Of a stretch of 64,000 nt of DNA, positions 10,880-23,710 are shown piece after piece. Made by a program: the position numbers and the translations under genes. The notes below the pieces were generated by a model that saw only the letters and a program-made list of their open reading frames with translations, was not told the DNA's origin and did not search any database. The stretch is from Cryptomeria japonica (Eukaryota > Streptophyta > Pinopsida > Cupressales > Cupressaceae). Positions within the stretch are counted from its first letter, which is position 1. Each line of letters starts with the position of its first letter. The stretch covers positions 239,843,832-239,907,831 of the forward strand of contig NC_081409.1 of NCBI RefSeq assembly GCF_030272615.1, written 5' to 3'.

Positions 10880-11753
10880 TCTTAGAAAATATTTATGGAC
10901 ACCTTGAGGCAAAATGTCCTATTTTATTGCATGAAAAATATTTAAGAGGCAACTTTCCTTCATACTTACCAGCACCTTTAGGCAATCTTCTAGCAATCAG
11001 GGCTTCAAGCTCTTCAAGCTCTCTTTCTTCTTCTTCAAGCTCTCTCATATCCTTCTCATATATGGACACCCTTGTAGAACTTTCTCCCAGGTCATATTTC
11101 TGCTTCCTAGATACCGTATCTTTGAATGCAAATTCAGATTAAGAAAGTGATTTTCCAAACTTGTTCAACTCAAAAGCAGCAAGCTTTCCAATCAACATGT
11201 CTCTAGTCACATTTGTCATGGTCTAGATCTCCTCAATAGCAGCAACCTTGTGCTTGTAAGTACGAGGCAAGGATCTCATCACCTTAGCTACAATATCATA
11301 TTCTTCCAACACTCCACCAACACATTTGATATTCAACACAAGCTCATTCACTTTCTGCATAAAGGATGTAATGTTCTCATCTTCACCCATATTCAATATC
11401 TCATATTGTCCCTTCAAGCTCTAAAACTTGGAAACTTTAACATGGCTATCACCTTCATATAAAGTCTCTAGCTTCTTCCAAATCTCATGAGCAGTCTGCA
11501 AACCCATTATATTAGTCATCTCAAAATCAGACAAGGCACTCAACAATGCTTCCTTAGCTCTAATATTGAATTCAACTTCCTTAATCTTATTCGGAGTGGT
11601 AGGACCATTCGGAGGAGCATTATACACATTATTAGTAATCTTCCAATAGTCTTCACTGATGCATCTCAAATGACATTCCATCAGGTTCTTCCAAAGAGTG
11701 TAATTCTTTCCATCAAATCTTGAACTATCCTTCTTGAAAGCAAAGATTGTCAT
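10880..11753 (-). pseudogene. gag: E3 gag
   Basis: The N-terminal part (11421-11753) contains the copia gag signature RFDGKNYTLWKNLMECHL and HEIWKKLETLYEG. The middle part (11223-11417) carries ITSFMQKVNELV and VAKVMRSLPRTY. The end carries an acidic Glu/Leu-rich repeat (about 11000-11050) and one zinc knuckle ending CNKIGHFASRCP near 10915. This is the UBN2-type gag normal for Ty1/copia and unlike the coiled-coil gag of E2, E8 and E11. A few stops break it. Confidence 0.8.
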
Positions 11754-11804
11754 CCCAGATCACCTCAAGCATTCTCAAGCGATCAAGTTTATTCTAGAGG
11801 ATCT

Positions 11805-11817
11805 AGCTATGATACCA
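11805..11817 (-). other. E3 primer binding site (tRNA-iMet)
   Basis: The minus strand reads TGGTATCATAGCT, one base from the perfect initiator tRNA-Met PBS over its first eleven bases. It lies two bases after the LTR end. Confidence 0.85.
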
Positions 11818-11819
11818 AT

Positions 11820-13135
11820 TGTTGGCAATAATGTAGCAAATTGAGAGAGGGGTGAATCAATCTTCTCACAAACTTTACTAACCTCAAACACAATTTTAGA
11901 TTTGATGATTAACAATGAAAGCACAAATTAACACCACACCGATAACACACATAACACCAATATTTTTGATGTGGAAAACAGGATTAAGGGAAAAACCACG
12001 GTGGGAACCTACCCACAATGAGATAATACCCTATTAGGAGTAAATGAAATATTACAATGGGGAATGCACATGCATTCAAGCACACTGCCTAGAGCTCACT
12101 GCTCAAATCATAAAATAAGAAGGGTTACAACCCTAGGAATGCTCCCTACCTTACAAAAACATTTGGATTGTATTTGAAAGATCATGAACTGATGAAATAA
12201 CATCTCCTCATGCCTAATTATTGTTCTGGTTAAGCACATAACACCAACTCTTCTATTTTGCACCTCTTTACACTTCTTCACACTTCTCCTCTACTACTGA
12301 AAGATCAAATCAATGTTTGCACACGCAGATACATCTCTCACATGATTATTACATTTATTTATACAAATAATCAACCTATATTTTAATGTCAGCTCAACAC
12401 TCATCACATATTACAAAGAAATAACCACACATGCTACAACAATACATGCGGACCAAAACAATGTTAGCTAAGACATAGTATGAACCTAAATTAACACCAC
12501 AAACATGAAACACTATCAAGAATTATGCCGCAAACATCTACAACATGCCACAACCATCAAGAATGTTGCATAACACAAAGAACACCACCAGATCAAGAAA
12601 ATGATCAATAACGCACACAATGATCAATGCAGACCATCAACACATATAGAACATTATCTAGAAACATCCACAAGCAATATGAATTTCCAAAACAACAACC
12701 GCAACATCACCACTTACTAGAATCTTCATCAGCATTATACCAAACCTTAAGAACATCAACCATACTGACTATCAAACTCAAAGATTCACTTGCGGACCTC
12801 CGCATCACAAACCATATAAATTGAGGACACATTTGAACATCCCAAACACTCTACCAAATCAAGATATTGTAATTCCAGAGCAATGTAGAGAAAAATCCAC
12901 AACACTGAATAACAAGAACAACTAAGAACCAACCTCAATACCAGATCTCACAACTTGATCAAATTACTATGTGAACCTCTAAAACTTCCACATAATCAAC
13001 TAGAGATACTTATCATAAAATCATTTAATCCGCAACAACTCATCCAATCTGACTACAACACTAGAACACACAGAAGAATATGTTGACATCAATGATGACA
13101 CATCATTACAAAAAACTTGTCAATAATATCCAACA
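11820..13135 (-). mobile_element. E3 5' LTR, 1316 bp
   Basis: On the minus strand it begins TGTTGGATATTATTG at 13135 and ends ATTGCCAACA at 11820. A TATA candidate TATAAATAAATG lies at 12352-12363. The shared core CACCGTGGTTTTTCCC is at about 11990-12005. A second partial copy lies in the E3 pol (9557-10231). Bases right of 13135 belong to E4 sequence, so E3 is probably inserted in E4. Confidence 0.7.
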
Positions 13136-13421
13136 TATACATCAAAGTAATAATAAGGCATAGGGATCTAAGCTATGCTCCACAACCTATTGGTGTAGAT
13201 GAACCTCTCAATTTTCCCTCAAATGGCATAATATTTGGTTCCTTTCCTAATGGATCTATGTTAAGTGGCCTAGTAACACATTTGATCTCTATACATGACC
13301 GAATCTATCCAGATCGAGACCCAGAAACCTGTGCATAATTAGGGGCATGTTGATCAACCGGAACAAGATCATCATATAACTTTTGATAATACTCATCCTC
13401 CTTGTTTAAGTACCAAATCTC

Positions 13422-15124
13422 TCAAATAGTCTCTCTTGTGATGGTACCTACAATTTTCCTCTCTAACCTATCAGCATGAGCCCCAACGTGTCCATAGCAC
13501 TCAATCGTTGAATCTCTCTCAGCATGTGCTTGAGTAAGCTGACCCTGTACCTGAGTAAGTTGACCCTCTGTCTGAACCATCTGACCTATACTTGTGTAAG
13601 ATGTCCCTACAACTACTGAACTATGGCCTGCAATGTAGCTATCTATTCGTACTGCTGATGTGAAGGCACCTTGATCTAGATCTTTCACTAAGCTAGTTGT
13701 TTCTATATTGGATCTTGCCTAGGGGCATTTGCTTTGACTGTCTCTTGTGTAGGAGGTCTCTAGGATCTCCTCCTCTAAACCACCCTGGTCTCCCATATGC
13801 TCAATAGCTCTTCTTATCCTCTCTATTGGCCAAAGCCACTAGCGCCATCTCCTCCGCCCTCATCATCTCCTCCATCTCCACCATCATCTCCTTCATCTCC
13901 CCCATCATCTCCTTCATATATGCCAACCTCCATGCCATCCCCACCATCATCTCCTCCATCTCCACCATCATCTCCTTCATCTCTGCCAACCTCCCTACCA
14001 TCCCCACCATCATCTCCATGCCTCCTCCATCTAAGGCCCCTCTATTGTGGTCTATCCTCTTCATCATTAAACGTAGGTACCGGCTCCTCGGGACAAGATA
14101 ACCTCAGAAATGCATGCATTGTGAAATAATGGGAGTACTTTGCAGTCATCCCCCCATCTGTGAAACATGCTAAATAATCTTAGTATTGAGTTGATAATGT
14201 GAAGTACCTTGTGTAGGCTGTCTCATAGGAGATCCTACGACCCCAATTTACCACATCTTGTTGTGTCTATGCATACAATGTAGAACCATGTGGGAATCCC
14301 TAAACCTGACTATATTGTCAAAACACTAGTGTGAATGAATTTCTCAATGATAAATGGTGTCCATCCAATCAGATAGCGGGAAGTAAACACATATGGCATC
14401 TCCAAACCATCCTTGGGCCATGACTCACAATCTAGGTAGTGTCTCCATGGGCTCTTCTCTAGTACAATAGTTTTCCCAGCTTTCCTTGGACATCAACATT
14501 GACATATGTATATACATAGGGTCTCCCAACTGGTCGATCCCTCTCAGCTAAGGGGCAAGTAATAGCTATGTGCTCCCATGACCATATTTGCAGCAGTGTC
14601 ACTCCAGCTGATAAACTAGTCGTGCCAAGGTACACCACTTGATTTAAGTCATGATACAAGTGCACTAACATACAAGAGCCCCATGCATATTGAATATCCT
14701 CTGTGATCATGCTCTCCAGCACTCAATCCCAACCTACTGACAGTCCCTTCAACCTACGATCGGGACATAGAAAACCTCCAACGAACCCAACTAGAACAAA
14801 AAGTAAGGGATCGTACTGGTCAAGCATATCCTACCAAGGGATGTCATAACCATAGATCTCATCATCCTCAAATATACTCTTGAAGGCATTGATACCTCCC
14901 TACTCTATCACATCATACATCATTATCTTTCCTACTGCAGGAATCCGCAAAATCCTATAGAGATCCTCTGATGTAACTGTCATCTCACTGGTGGGTAGGT
15001 GAAATGTATTGTGGTCCTTGTGCCACCTCTTAGCTAGCGTGGTCAATAAACCCTTGTTTATCCTATACTGGGACATCTCTAATAATGAAGACAATCCACA
15101 TGTGCCAATAATATCAATATCCAC
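13422..15124 (-). pseudogene. plant mobile domain (PMD) protein, antisense extra gene of E4
   Basis: From 15124 leftward, one frame with few stops encodes ISSLL-like helices. It then gives LAKRWHKDHNTFHLP, the contiguous SEMTVTSEDLYRILRIP, and later AWGSCMLVHLYHDL and LLQIWSWEHI. These are the hallmarks of the plant mobile domain (Pfam PF10536; MAIN/MAIL family). The pieces 14900-15124 and 14459-14722 share a frame. Beyond 14459 the frame shifts to a Met/Glu coiled-coil repeat (13801-14067) and a Gln/Thr-rich tail (13422-13688). PMD proteins occur as host genes and inside transposons. Here it lies antisense to, and just upstream of, a plus-strand gypsy 3' LTR, as I recall for some Tat-lineage extra ORFs. 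Stops and a frameshift make it a pseudogene. Confidence 0.7.
13858..14010. repeat. CCACCATCATCTCC-type minisatellite
   Basis: The plus strand is built of short units such as ccatctccaccatcatctcc, in two longer blocks that each end in tgccaacctcc. On the minus strand it encodes Met/Glu-rich helix (EMKEMMVEMEEMM). The opposite-strand Pro/Ser frame is a by-product. Confidence 0.75.
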
Positions 15125-16224
15125 ATGTACTCCTAAATTCTCCTATAATCAAACATGTCATAATGTCAGCCTTCGATTAATCCATTTATCTATCAATCTA
15201 ATCATCTCATGTGACATTTCAATCAATCTCATTGAGTGCCTATCATTGACTCTCATCCATCATGAGGTCAATCAACATCTATCCTATCAAATATTATCAT
15301 GTCAAAAGTTGGCACGATAAAAAAATCTCAATAAAAGGAGAGGGAAAAATCAACTTTTAACTTGTCTAGTGTGGATGTGCTAATCTATGCAGTCCATGTG
15401 CTAAAAATTGTATGTATGTGCAAAAAAATCTAATTTGCTAAATTGTGTATCGAATGCACTAGACTGCACATCGAATGAGCTAAAACATGTAATGTGCTAG
15501 AAAAACTAATCTATGCGTTGCAAGACCTAATCTATGCACTAAAAAAAGCAAAGCACAAAAATATCTAGCCTATGTGCTGAAATGCATGCCTTATGTGCTA
15601 AAACAAAATCCTAGAGACCTATGCACTTAAAAAGGGTTCCTATGCACTAAATAAACTATCCTATGCGTTAAAACGTTTGAAAAAACGCTAAAATCGACAA
15701 AAAACATGCTAATTTTTTTTTAAATTAGTGACGAGAGGTTTTCGGGGTACGTACCAATGGGCCACGCACTGGAGGTCACTGAAATCGTCATACCCACTCA
15801 AATCTATGCTCGTGGTAGGGGGTCACCATTTTGCCTCAAATCTCAATTCTTGAAATCACAATGAACTCAAAGGGGTAACTTTTTCAATTTTTATCCTATT
15901 AATAGATGAAAAGAGGGGTAATTAAGTGGGATTGTATTTTCCACTTGTCACATTGATTTATTTATTTTTTTGTGCAGCATCACTCCTTCATTTTATCGAG
16001 AGATGAATAGTTAAAAAATCCTAAAATTCTAAAACTATTCAAAAATTAAAAAACCATAAAAATCTTTAAAATTACCAAAAATCCTAAAAATTCAAAAATT
16101 TCTCTGATTCATCTCACGAGGGGGCATACACACATTATTAAATGACAATCAGCATCTGGGGCATCAAGCAAATTTTTCTTTGACCCAACGTGTTGCAAAC
16201 ACATTGCTTCGAAGAGGGGAAAAA
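15125..16224. other. E4 non-coding 3' region with degenerate CTATGTGCTAAAA repeats
   Basis: No gene is supported. Between about 15370 and 15680 a short phrase close to CTATGYGCTAAAA recurs many times at irregular 20-35 bp spacing. The stretch after 15900 is AT-rich. The final 110 bases (ctcacgagggggcatac, then a purine tract) look like the 3' end of a gypsy internal region. Confidence 0.5.
16211..16224 (+). other. E4 polypurine tract
   Basis: GAAGAGGGGAAAAA is an all-purine run immediately ahead of the TGTATACAC start of the LTR, as expected for plus-strand priming in an LTR element. Confidence 0.6.
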
Positions 16225-17240
16225 TGTATACACTAAAAATTAACCTGGAGAGAATTAAATAAATACGAGTTATTGACTTAATGGACCTTTAATTCTTCTA
16301 ATTATAAATAAATTGAATAATTTATTTATATAGTTCATTTTACAAAATCCTTCCCACCATAAATGATTTTCTTCATTTTCCTAATTAAATGAGCAAGTTT
16401 AATTAATTTATCTTATTTAATTATTCCCTCCCATTTAATTTGAATTTTTAATTTAAATTGATCACATGTCTCCTAATTCTAAACTACACAACCTAACCTC
16501 ACTCTAATCTAACCTACCATCCAACCTTGGGTTGAACTAACCTTATCTCTTCAAACTACCCCTACCCTAACCTCCTATGGAGTGTCCCTCCTCTGATAAG
16601 GACACTTGGCTTCTTTGCCATATGTCCTCCCTCTCCATGCCACTTTCTCTCTTGCAGGACATGTGTCGCATTTGCTGGAGATTTCATTGCCACTTGTCTT
16701 CCAAGAATGACAAGTGTCATATCTCCTCAAACCTATCCTAACTTCTTCATATCTCACCATTCATCTCTCCAAGCTAAAACTAGACCGTTGAATCCTGCCA
16801 CCTAAGCTCATGCCTTGGAAAAGTTATAAATACCCCGATTTTCATTCATGAGCTCCTCCTTAATCTTTAATCTTGCATTCTTAATATTTTGCTTTCTGAA
16901 ATCTTGCATACATACTTAACATAGCAACATCCATGGTTTGTGATTTAGCATGGCAATCATGGTAATTTAGAATTATGATCATCCATCAAGCATTTGCATT
17001 TAGATCATAAGATCATAGTGTAGATACTCATTCTTCAGGTTGTCATCTTGGAGGTCATGTTGGTGAGAGCCAAATCAACAAACCAACAAGGTCCTTAGAG
17101 ATAGAGGATAATAGGATGCCATTGGGGAGTAATCATTTGCTTTGTTTATTATTAATTAGCTCCTTGATATGATGTCTCATTTATGTGTGTTAGATGTTTT
17201 TAATTAATTGATTCACATTCCTAGCATATAGAGGGTTTCG
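16225..17240 (+). mobile_element. E4 3' LTR (right boundary approximate)
   Basis: It starts TGTATACACT directly after the polypurine tract. It has a TATA box TATAAATA at 16825-16832 followed by a C-rich start region. AT-rich U3 and a U5-like tail complete it. Its end is not fixed; similarity to E5 pol begins by about 17270. It holds no gene of its own. Confidence 0.55.
16825..16832 (+). promoter_or_regulatory. TATA box of the E4 LTR
   Basis: TATAAATA followed by ccccg, about 600 bp into the LTR, is a good plant LTR promoter element. Confidence 0.6.
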
Positions 17241-17269
17241 CCTTCAGCAGATGGACATGGTCTTTGGGT

Positions 17270-18414
17270 ACCTAAGGGTGCTCTTTCCTCTAAAGAAAAG
17301 TTACCTGTAGAAAAGACTATGTTATGGAACTAGAGACTTGGCCGCATTGGATAAAAGGGTCTATGGACCTTGAAAAATAAAAACCTTTTTAAGGTTTGAC
17401 TTTGATTTTTGTGAGCATTGGGTTTATGGAAAACAAAACCGTGTTTAGTTTTACTCGAGTTCTCATAAATCTTGTGGTATTTTTGGTCCTTTAGATGCTC
17501 CTTCCATTGGAAAATCCACATATTATGTTTCATTTATTGATGATTTTAGTAGAAGGACATGGGTGTGCTTTCTAAAGATTTAATCTAAAGTTTTTCAGTC
17601 ATTTTAAAGAATTTAAAGAAATGGTTGAATTGCAAACTGGAAAGAAAATTAAATGTTTGAGGGCTGATAATGGCAGTGAATTTTTCTCTAATGATTTTGA
17701 TAGATTCTATAAAGACCATGGAATTAACAAATAGAAGACATCTTTGTATTCTCCACAACAGAATGGAGTTGTAGAAAGAATGAACAGGACACCGATGTAG
17801 AAGGCTAGGAGTGCGCTAAGTGGAGCTGGTCTTAAACAAAAAAATTGGACTGAAGCTATTGCCAAGCAATACCTGATTAATAGGTCTCCTACATCAGCTC
17901 TTATTGATAAAACACCTATGAAAGCATGGTCAAGTCATAGCCTTCATTGATACATCTTAGAGTTTTTGGTTGTGAGGCATATGCACATGTGCCAAAGGAG
18001 AAGTGAACAAAGTTGGAGAACAAGACCGTGAAATATATAATCTACATCGGTTATAGTTATGGTGTGAAAGGATACAAGATTGGGGACCCTATCGCACAAA
18101 AGGTAATTCATAGTAGAAGTGTTATTTTTAGATAAATTAAGTCTCCTTCTATTACATTGCAATCCAAGCAAACTAAATAGGAAGATGTGATTCAATTCCC
18201 TTCTACACTTGAAAGAGTTGAATCGAGATCACTTGATAGGCAAGAAGTTGAGGAGAGATCATCTATCTTTGAATCTTCAAAAGAGGAGGAAGAACCTCAG
18301 TTGATGTGTGTTTTGAGTTCACACAACACTAATAAACTTTCTCCTAAAAATAAAGCTTATTTACTTGAAAGAAAGAGAAAAACTCAATCCCAAGGCTCAG
18401 AACGTCTTTGTTAG
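17270..18414 (+). pseudogene. pol: E5 pre-integrase and integrase, broken
   Basis: A decayed GAG-pre-integrase domain (LGRIG, then CEHWVYGKQ by frame changes, about 17330-17450) is followed by the copia integrase core. Visible motifs are FIDDFSRRTWVCFLK (about 17530), CLRADNGSEFFSNDF (about 17660) and SPQQNGVVERMNRT (about 17755). The D-D-E triad (the first Asp lies in a poorly readable part) is therefore partly retained. An acidic linker (18187-18414) leads towards RT. Several TAG/TGA codons interrupt it. The rest of the same pol resumes at about 23711 and again at 44183, split by E6 and E7. Confidence 0.75.
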
Positions 18415-19890
18415 ACCTATTGGTTTAACTCAGTGAACGTGCATCAACTATTTTCATGAGGTGATTCCTACTAATCTCTCTAGAATCAATATATATTTTA
18501 CACTCTAGAGTATTTATTTTTGGCTTATCTCTTCTCAAACAATTAAAACAAAAGAAAATGAATACGAAATAAAATAAATTCCTAGCTATGATGAGCTGCA
18601 CAGTTAAATATCCTTCTGAAATGATAAAGAACATTTTTCATGTATAATCAGAAACTTTTCTCAACCATTCTAAAAATTGTGCTATCTTTATAAGAAATAT
18701 TGCAATTGACAAAGGAAATGATACTGTAAAGTGGAAAATTGGATCCTAGTGACTCCCCACCTAGGAGAGAGAAAGGAAGCCACTAGGATGATTTTCACTT
18801 GGAGGAACTCTACATTCAAAAGAGGGGCTTGAATCCACTAGATCCAAATCCAAGGGGAAAAAAGGCTGTGAATTCCAAGTGGATTGCAAGGGTTGAAGTT
18901 TGATTTACTTTCTTTTGTAAATGAGAAAGTTGACTTGTTGACTATGTGGAAAAGAGAGAGAAAATGAGTGAAATGAGGAGCTAACAGTTCAGGATCGTGT
19001 TGTAACTTCGGATTTAAGCCAATTAGACTTATACGGATTTTCCCTGCAAATTTAGAGAAAAGTCATCAGGACCATGGCGGGAGAATACATGGTCCTCCAT
19101 AAAATCCGTGAAACAAAAAGGGTTCTTCCATCTCTGCAAATGAAGCCCAAAACCTGCAATTACAGCTGCGCACCTAAAACCTACACACAAAAAAGAGAGG
19201 AAAAGGGGGTTGTGCATAGGGGTTTGCCTCAGCCAAACCCCGGTTGAGGAATCAACCTTGAAAGAAAGTAATCACAAATTCTTGAATGTAAACAATGGAA
19301 ATGTATACCTTGTAGATCTGCAATTTGTTGATGATGATTGCTTTGCTTCTTGAATGTAATGACAAGTGTTGCATGAAATGGCATATAACATGACAAAACC
19401 CTAACACATACATATGCTTGTAAATGAATGTTATAATGTTGTTCTAATGGATGAATGAAGAAGACTTGAATGCTTGAATGCTTGATGATGTATATCTTTG
19501 CCTATGCTTTCTTATCATCCCTTTGCTTGAAGTTTTCCTCCCATTCCTCCTTATGCAAATGAGAAAACCAACTCCCTTTTATACATGTCTCTTGAAGATT
19601 AATTCATCTCATAAAAGGCCGACATCGGGAAGATTTAGGATCCCGAAGTGCAAATGGGGTTGGGGGGACCTATCTTGGGGCCACCCTAAGAGGGTGGGAT
19701 AGGGGCTCCAAACCCCTGTCCTACCCTATCTTGGGGCCCAGACAGGGTCTTGAGGCTATCTCAGGGCTCAAACATGAAGGGGGCAAGGGGTGAAAATGCG
19801 GAAATAGGTCTTGGTTGGGCAAGAAGATGTCATCACCGAGATGAGGACCTAAAATGTGGTTAAAATTGTAAGAGGCACAATTTTATGACA
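18415..19890 (-). mobile_element. E6 putative LTR (minus), left limit uncertain
   Basis: On the minus strand a TGTCATAAAATTGTG start lies at 19890, with a TATA box TATAAAAGG at 19575-19583 and an LTR-like leader after it. Sequence left of about 18700 is AT-rich and unassigned. There is a local direct repeat, ctatcttggggcc, at about 19671 and 19728. No second copy is in the window, so it could be the 3' LTR of E6 or a solo LTR. Confidence 0.4.
19575..19583 (-). promoter_or_regulatory. TATA box of the E6 LTR
   Basis: The minus strand reads TATAAAAGG followed by gagttgg, a strong plant TATA element facing left. Confidence 0.5.
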
Positions 19891-20456
19891 CTACAGATAC
19901 GACACACCAGAAAAGATGTGCAGAGTCATATATTTCTTCACCAAAGACAATGAATTACAGTCTGATTTCCACCATTGATTGACTCTAAACTTTATCACAT
20001 CAAGCACTTGCAAAGAAAGAACACAACTAAGACAACTACTACTATAAGAGAATCAAGAATAGAGACTCGCAATAAACAAATCTCTTTCAAGCCTACAATT
20101 CTTTAACATTATGAAAAATAAAGAGTTCATCTGATTTTATAGCAATATTGCAGAAAAAGACAAAATTGCCAATTGGATTATCTGGACTTGGACTTAATCA
20201 ATGACATTTTCGGTACCATATTTATTTAGAATTGTGACAAATATTTCTTGAAGTTAGCCAATACTTTAACTACTTCATTGCTTTCACTGAACTTTACAAT
20301 GAACAAATAATATTCCTGAACTCGACAAGCACTCCACAAAGGTTCAATGTTTTGGTCCCCCTTGGGTAACCCTTTCATCATATTCCCCCACTATGGCCTA
20401 TAACTATCCAATATCTTTTAAATTTTCTATTGCATTTGGTGGGATCATAAAGTATT
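19891..20456. other. unassigned spacer in E6
   Basis: AT-rich sequence between the LTR-like block and the E6 gene. I see no gene, RNA or clear repeat in it. Confidence 0.4.
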
Positions 20457-23310
20457 TTATCCTAGGAATATTTGAATTTCTAGATCATTCCTTCCTCTCT
20501 TAAGCATACTACATCCTCTATCAATCATTTCATTAATATTTCTATGTGTTGTATTCCATCGTTGAATGTCTTCGACTTCCTTTCCCGTATTTTTCAACTT
20601 ATTAATACCATCCTGCAATATTTCTAGTTGCCAAGTATTTGAAGTGATCCTCATCTACAACTCTTGTAGTTGTTCTGCATTCATTATTCCCCACTCGATG
20701 ACTTCATCTTCGATCATATCCCCTATTTTTAGTAATTTGACATTTTCCCTTTTGATCTGCGCCAACAACTCTTGATGTTTTCCTTGCACTTGGGCAATTA
20801 TTTTGATTAACTTTGCCCACATAAAATATCTAGCTGCCACTACCTAAAGTGAATATTTATTATGAGTTAATACTCCATCTATCCATTCATCTACCAACTC
20901 TGATTTCTACTTCAAGCTACTAACAACTTCAATTTCCTCCTCTGACATCAATATTGGATGTTGCGGGATTGTCTACAAAGTTGTTCTTGGCCAAATAATC
21001 CTTTTGATAAACTGTGCTAACTATTCTATTTGCCCTTTTTTCTCTTTTATCTTCTTCTAGTCCCTCCCCAATGTATCCTCTGTAATAGCAATGCCTTCTT
21101 GGGTGATCATCGCACCTTCAAACCTTGAGGGTCAACCTAATTGTACCATTGTAATCTTAATAGTCTTGGATAGTTAATTTGTCATCTCCTTTTTCTGTTA
21201 TAGGTTGATTCGCTATATGCAGCTCTTGTTCTCCCTCTGGATTAAGCTGCGTAGCATATCTAACTTTATCTTTCCTCCTTTTCTTTGTGTTGGATACCTC
21301 GACAAGCAAACTATTGAAATCTAGCAGAACTACTTTTATTTCTTTTCTGGCTAATGTTTTTTGCTACAACCAATCAGGAATACTCCCGCTTTCCATACTT
21401 GCTAAAAAAAATCTCTTGTGGGGTTTCATTTCTCCATTCATCTTCCCACAAAATTGACTCATATTTTTCTTGAGTGATGCTTTCTCCTCTATTTACTTCA
21501 GGATTTTCCATCAGATCATTCTGTAGTATCTCCTCTTCACAATGATCCTTTTCCATTTGCTAATTTGATCTACCACCTGCTATGTTTGATAAGATTTCTA
21601 ATACAACTTCCTATTCTCATCCCCTTCTCCTTTTTCAATTTGGAGTTCTTGTGGTAATTCTTGTGTTTCTTTTTGTGGAACATTCAAAAGTTCTACATTT
21701 TGAACTTTACTCAACCCCGTTTCCTTTTCAATCCGCTTTCCTTTTTCCTCCGAGCCTCGCACTTCTTCATTTTCTTTCCCTTGTCCTTGTTGGCTATTTT
21801 GACTAAGTGTCAAGTTCTCACTCATCTCTTCTTGTTCTTTTACGGGTGGAACTTCATCTTGAGGCAACATATTCTCATCCTCAAACTTTTCACCTCTTGA
21901 TTTAGCGGATTCCCCATCCAAATTTATTAAATTTTCCACCATACTTTTACTTGTGATTACTTTCGTCCCAACACGAACTTCTGATGTTACCTTTTCTAGA
22001 GGTTTTCCTTGTTCTAACTTTTTCTGTAATTCCTCTATGTTACCTGTGCGATATTTTTCAAATAAATGATTTAATTTTGAGAGAAACCCTGGATCTTCTT
22101 CTTTAATTGCGTTAAATAGTCCAGTCAAAGTACCCAAAGTATTGTTTATAGAAGCTGGTGACATGAATAATTGTGTGGCGGACTGGGAGACATTTATGTG
22201 TATGGCCTACAATACTTGTTCTTGAGGTCCCTTTTTTTGTTGTTCTTTGATGCCTCCTGACATTGATGCTTGTACATTTCATGTACATTTCTACTACTTT
22301 GATCTTGTGGTTCCACCATTTTGCTTCTTGCTACTTGGTTCAAATCTGCGTCTATGGTCACCACTTCAACCCTATCTTGATTTATATCCTCTAACATCAG
22401 AGTAATGGGTTCTATTATTTTAGTCATATCAATACTCCTTTTGTGCAACCAGAAATCAACATTATCGTCAATATCCCTTCTTTTCCTTTTCTTCTTTGAG
22501 GTAACCTTATGTCCTTGTTTCATCAAGTCAGCCTTATATTCTTCTAACCACTTCCTCGTTACCATTAAAATGGTTTGATTTACTTGTTCCATGGATATTA
22601 GTTCAGGCTCATTAAGCAATGGCTCTGAAATTGGCCCTTCTTCCATTTTACTTGATATATAATCTAGCCTTAGGACCTCTTCATCATCTTCTACTATTTT
22701 CAGAGGCACTTCTATGTATTTCTTATCCGGTCCTAATATCCACAACTAACTCAATGTTAGCCTTTGATATTTCTTCTTCCTGACTTCTTTCTCATTTTTG
22801 CAATCTATCCAGAGATCTTCTAGATCAGGAACATGTTTTACCTTCTTAGCAATGCATGATTGTATTTCCTTCAAAGGGTCATAATCTTTCCTTATATACT
22901 AGAAATAAGATAAATGCCTTGCCAACAAAAGCAAAGGAGGATTACTTACCTGTTTCACTATTAGAATCTCCTTCTGGTGTTGAATATAGAACCAATTGAG
23001 CTACCTCTTGCACCTTCATGTAACCATTATTGCGATTCATTCATTACCATTACATCTTTTCCGCGATAGAGAGCCCTAAATAGGTTAGTTGTCACTCGAA
23101 CGGGTATTTTAACTCTAACATATTAATGGAAACAACCTAAAGTTATAAGCCGGTTGTGCTTCATCAAATCCAGTGGTCTTCCTAAAATATTTGTATGCTA
23201 TTGTTAGGGTGTAACTTCCTTAGCGATGCAGACATGTGTCCCTTCACTTTTGAAAAAAAATTCCACCTTTTTTGTAATCTTCATTCTACGAGCTTCAGTC
23301 CATTTTCTTG
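20457..23310 (-). pseudogene. E6 unrecognised gene with a probable intron
   Basis: Coding-like minus-strand sequence runs from about 23300 to 20457 with several frameshifts and stops. In order it shows VEFFFKSEGTHVCIAKEV (about 23250) and VQEVAQLVLYSTPEG (about 23000). A GTAAGT donor follows, then about 50 bases ending in ttatttctag, then YIRKDYDPLKEI (about 22890). Next are an acidic and Lys-rich region with KKKRKRRDIDD (about 22490), a Glu/Lys-rich stretch (21598-22164) and a C-terminal coiled coil (20655-20840). I see no polymerase, protease, integrase or zinc-knuckle motif. The KKKRKRR patch could be a nuclear signal. It may be an extra ORF of an LTR element or a captured host gene. I do not recognise it. 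Confidence 0.45.
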
Positions 23311-23710
23311 ATCATTGTGTTGTCACTTTACATATTCAATTTTTTTAAATCTTCCACTCTTTGCTATTTCAATAATTACATCTTTAATCCCCAGAATCCC
23401 ATCCTTCCTCTACACTACAGAATTGTGGAAAATTCCTCTTTTCACTCTTCCACTATTACTTCATAGTTTCTCACTGACTTAATTCTATTTTGCGGGCATC
23501 GGGCTATTTTGCCACTTCGGAAAATGTTATACCTCACAAACCTTATTGATCCTAACTTAATTTCTTCCCACTATCCATAATAATTAGACTTTGGAATTTA
23601 TCTTCTTCTCAAGCTAAGAGGCTTCACTTTGCAAAACTTTAAGTGGGTCCCCATTTTTGATTAAAAAAATGGGGTGTGTTGTGTATGACCACAACAACCT
23701 CCAACTTAGC

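Noticed and set aside
13797-14129. Pro/Ser-rich plus-strand frame (PPSSSPPSPP)
   Set aside because: It is the reverse of the Met/Glu coiled-coil repeat of the PMD gene; the low complexity comes from the minisatellite.
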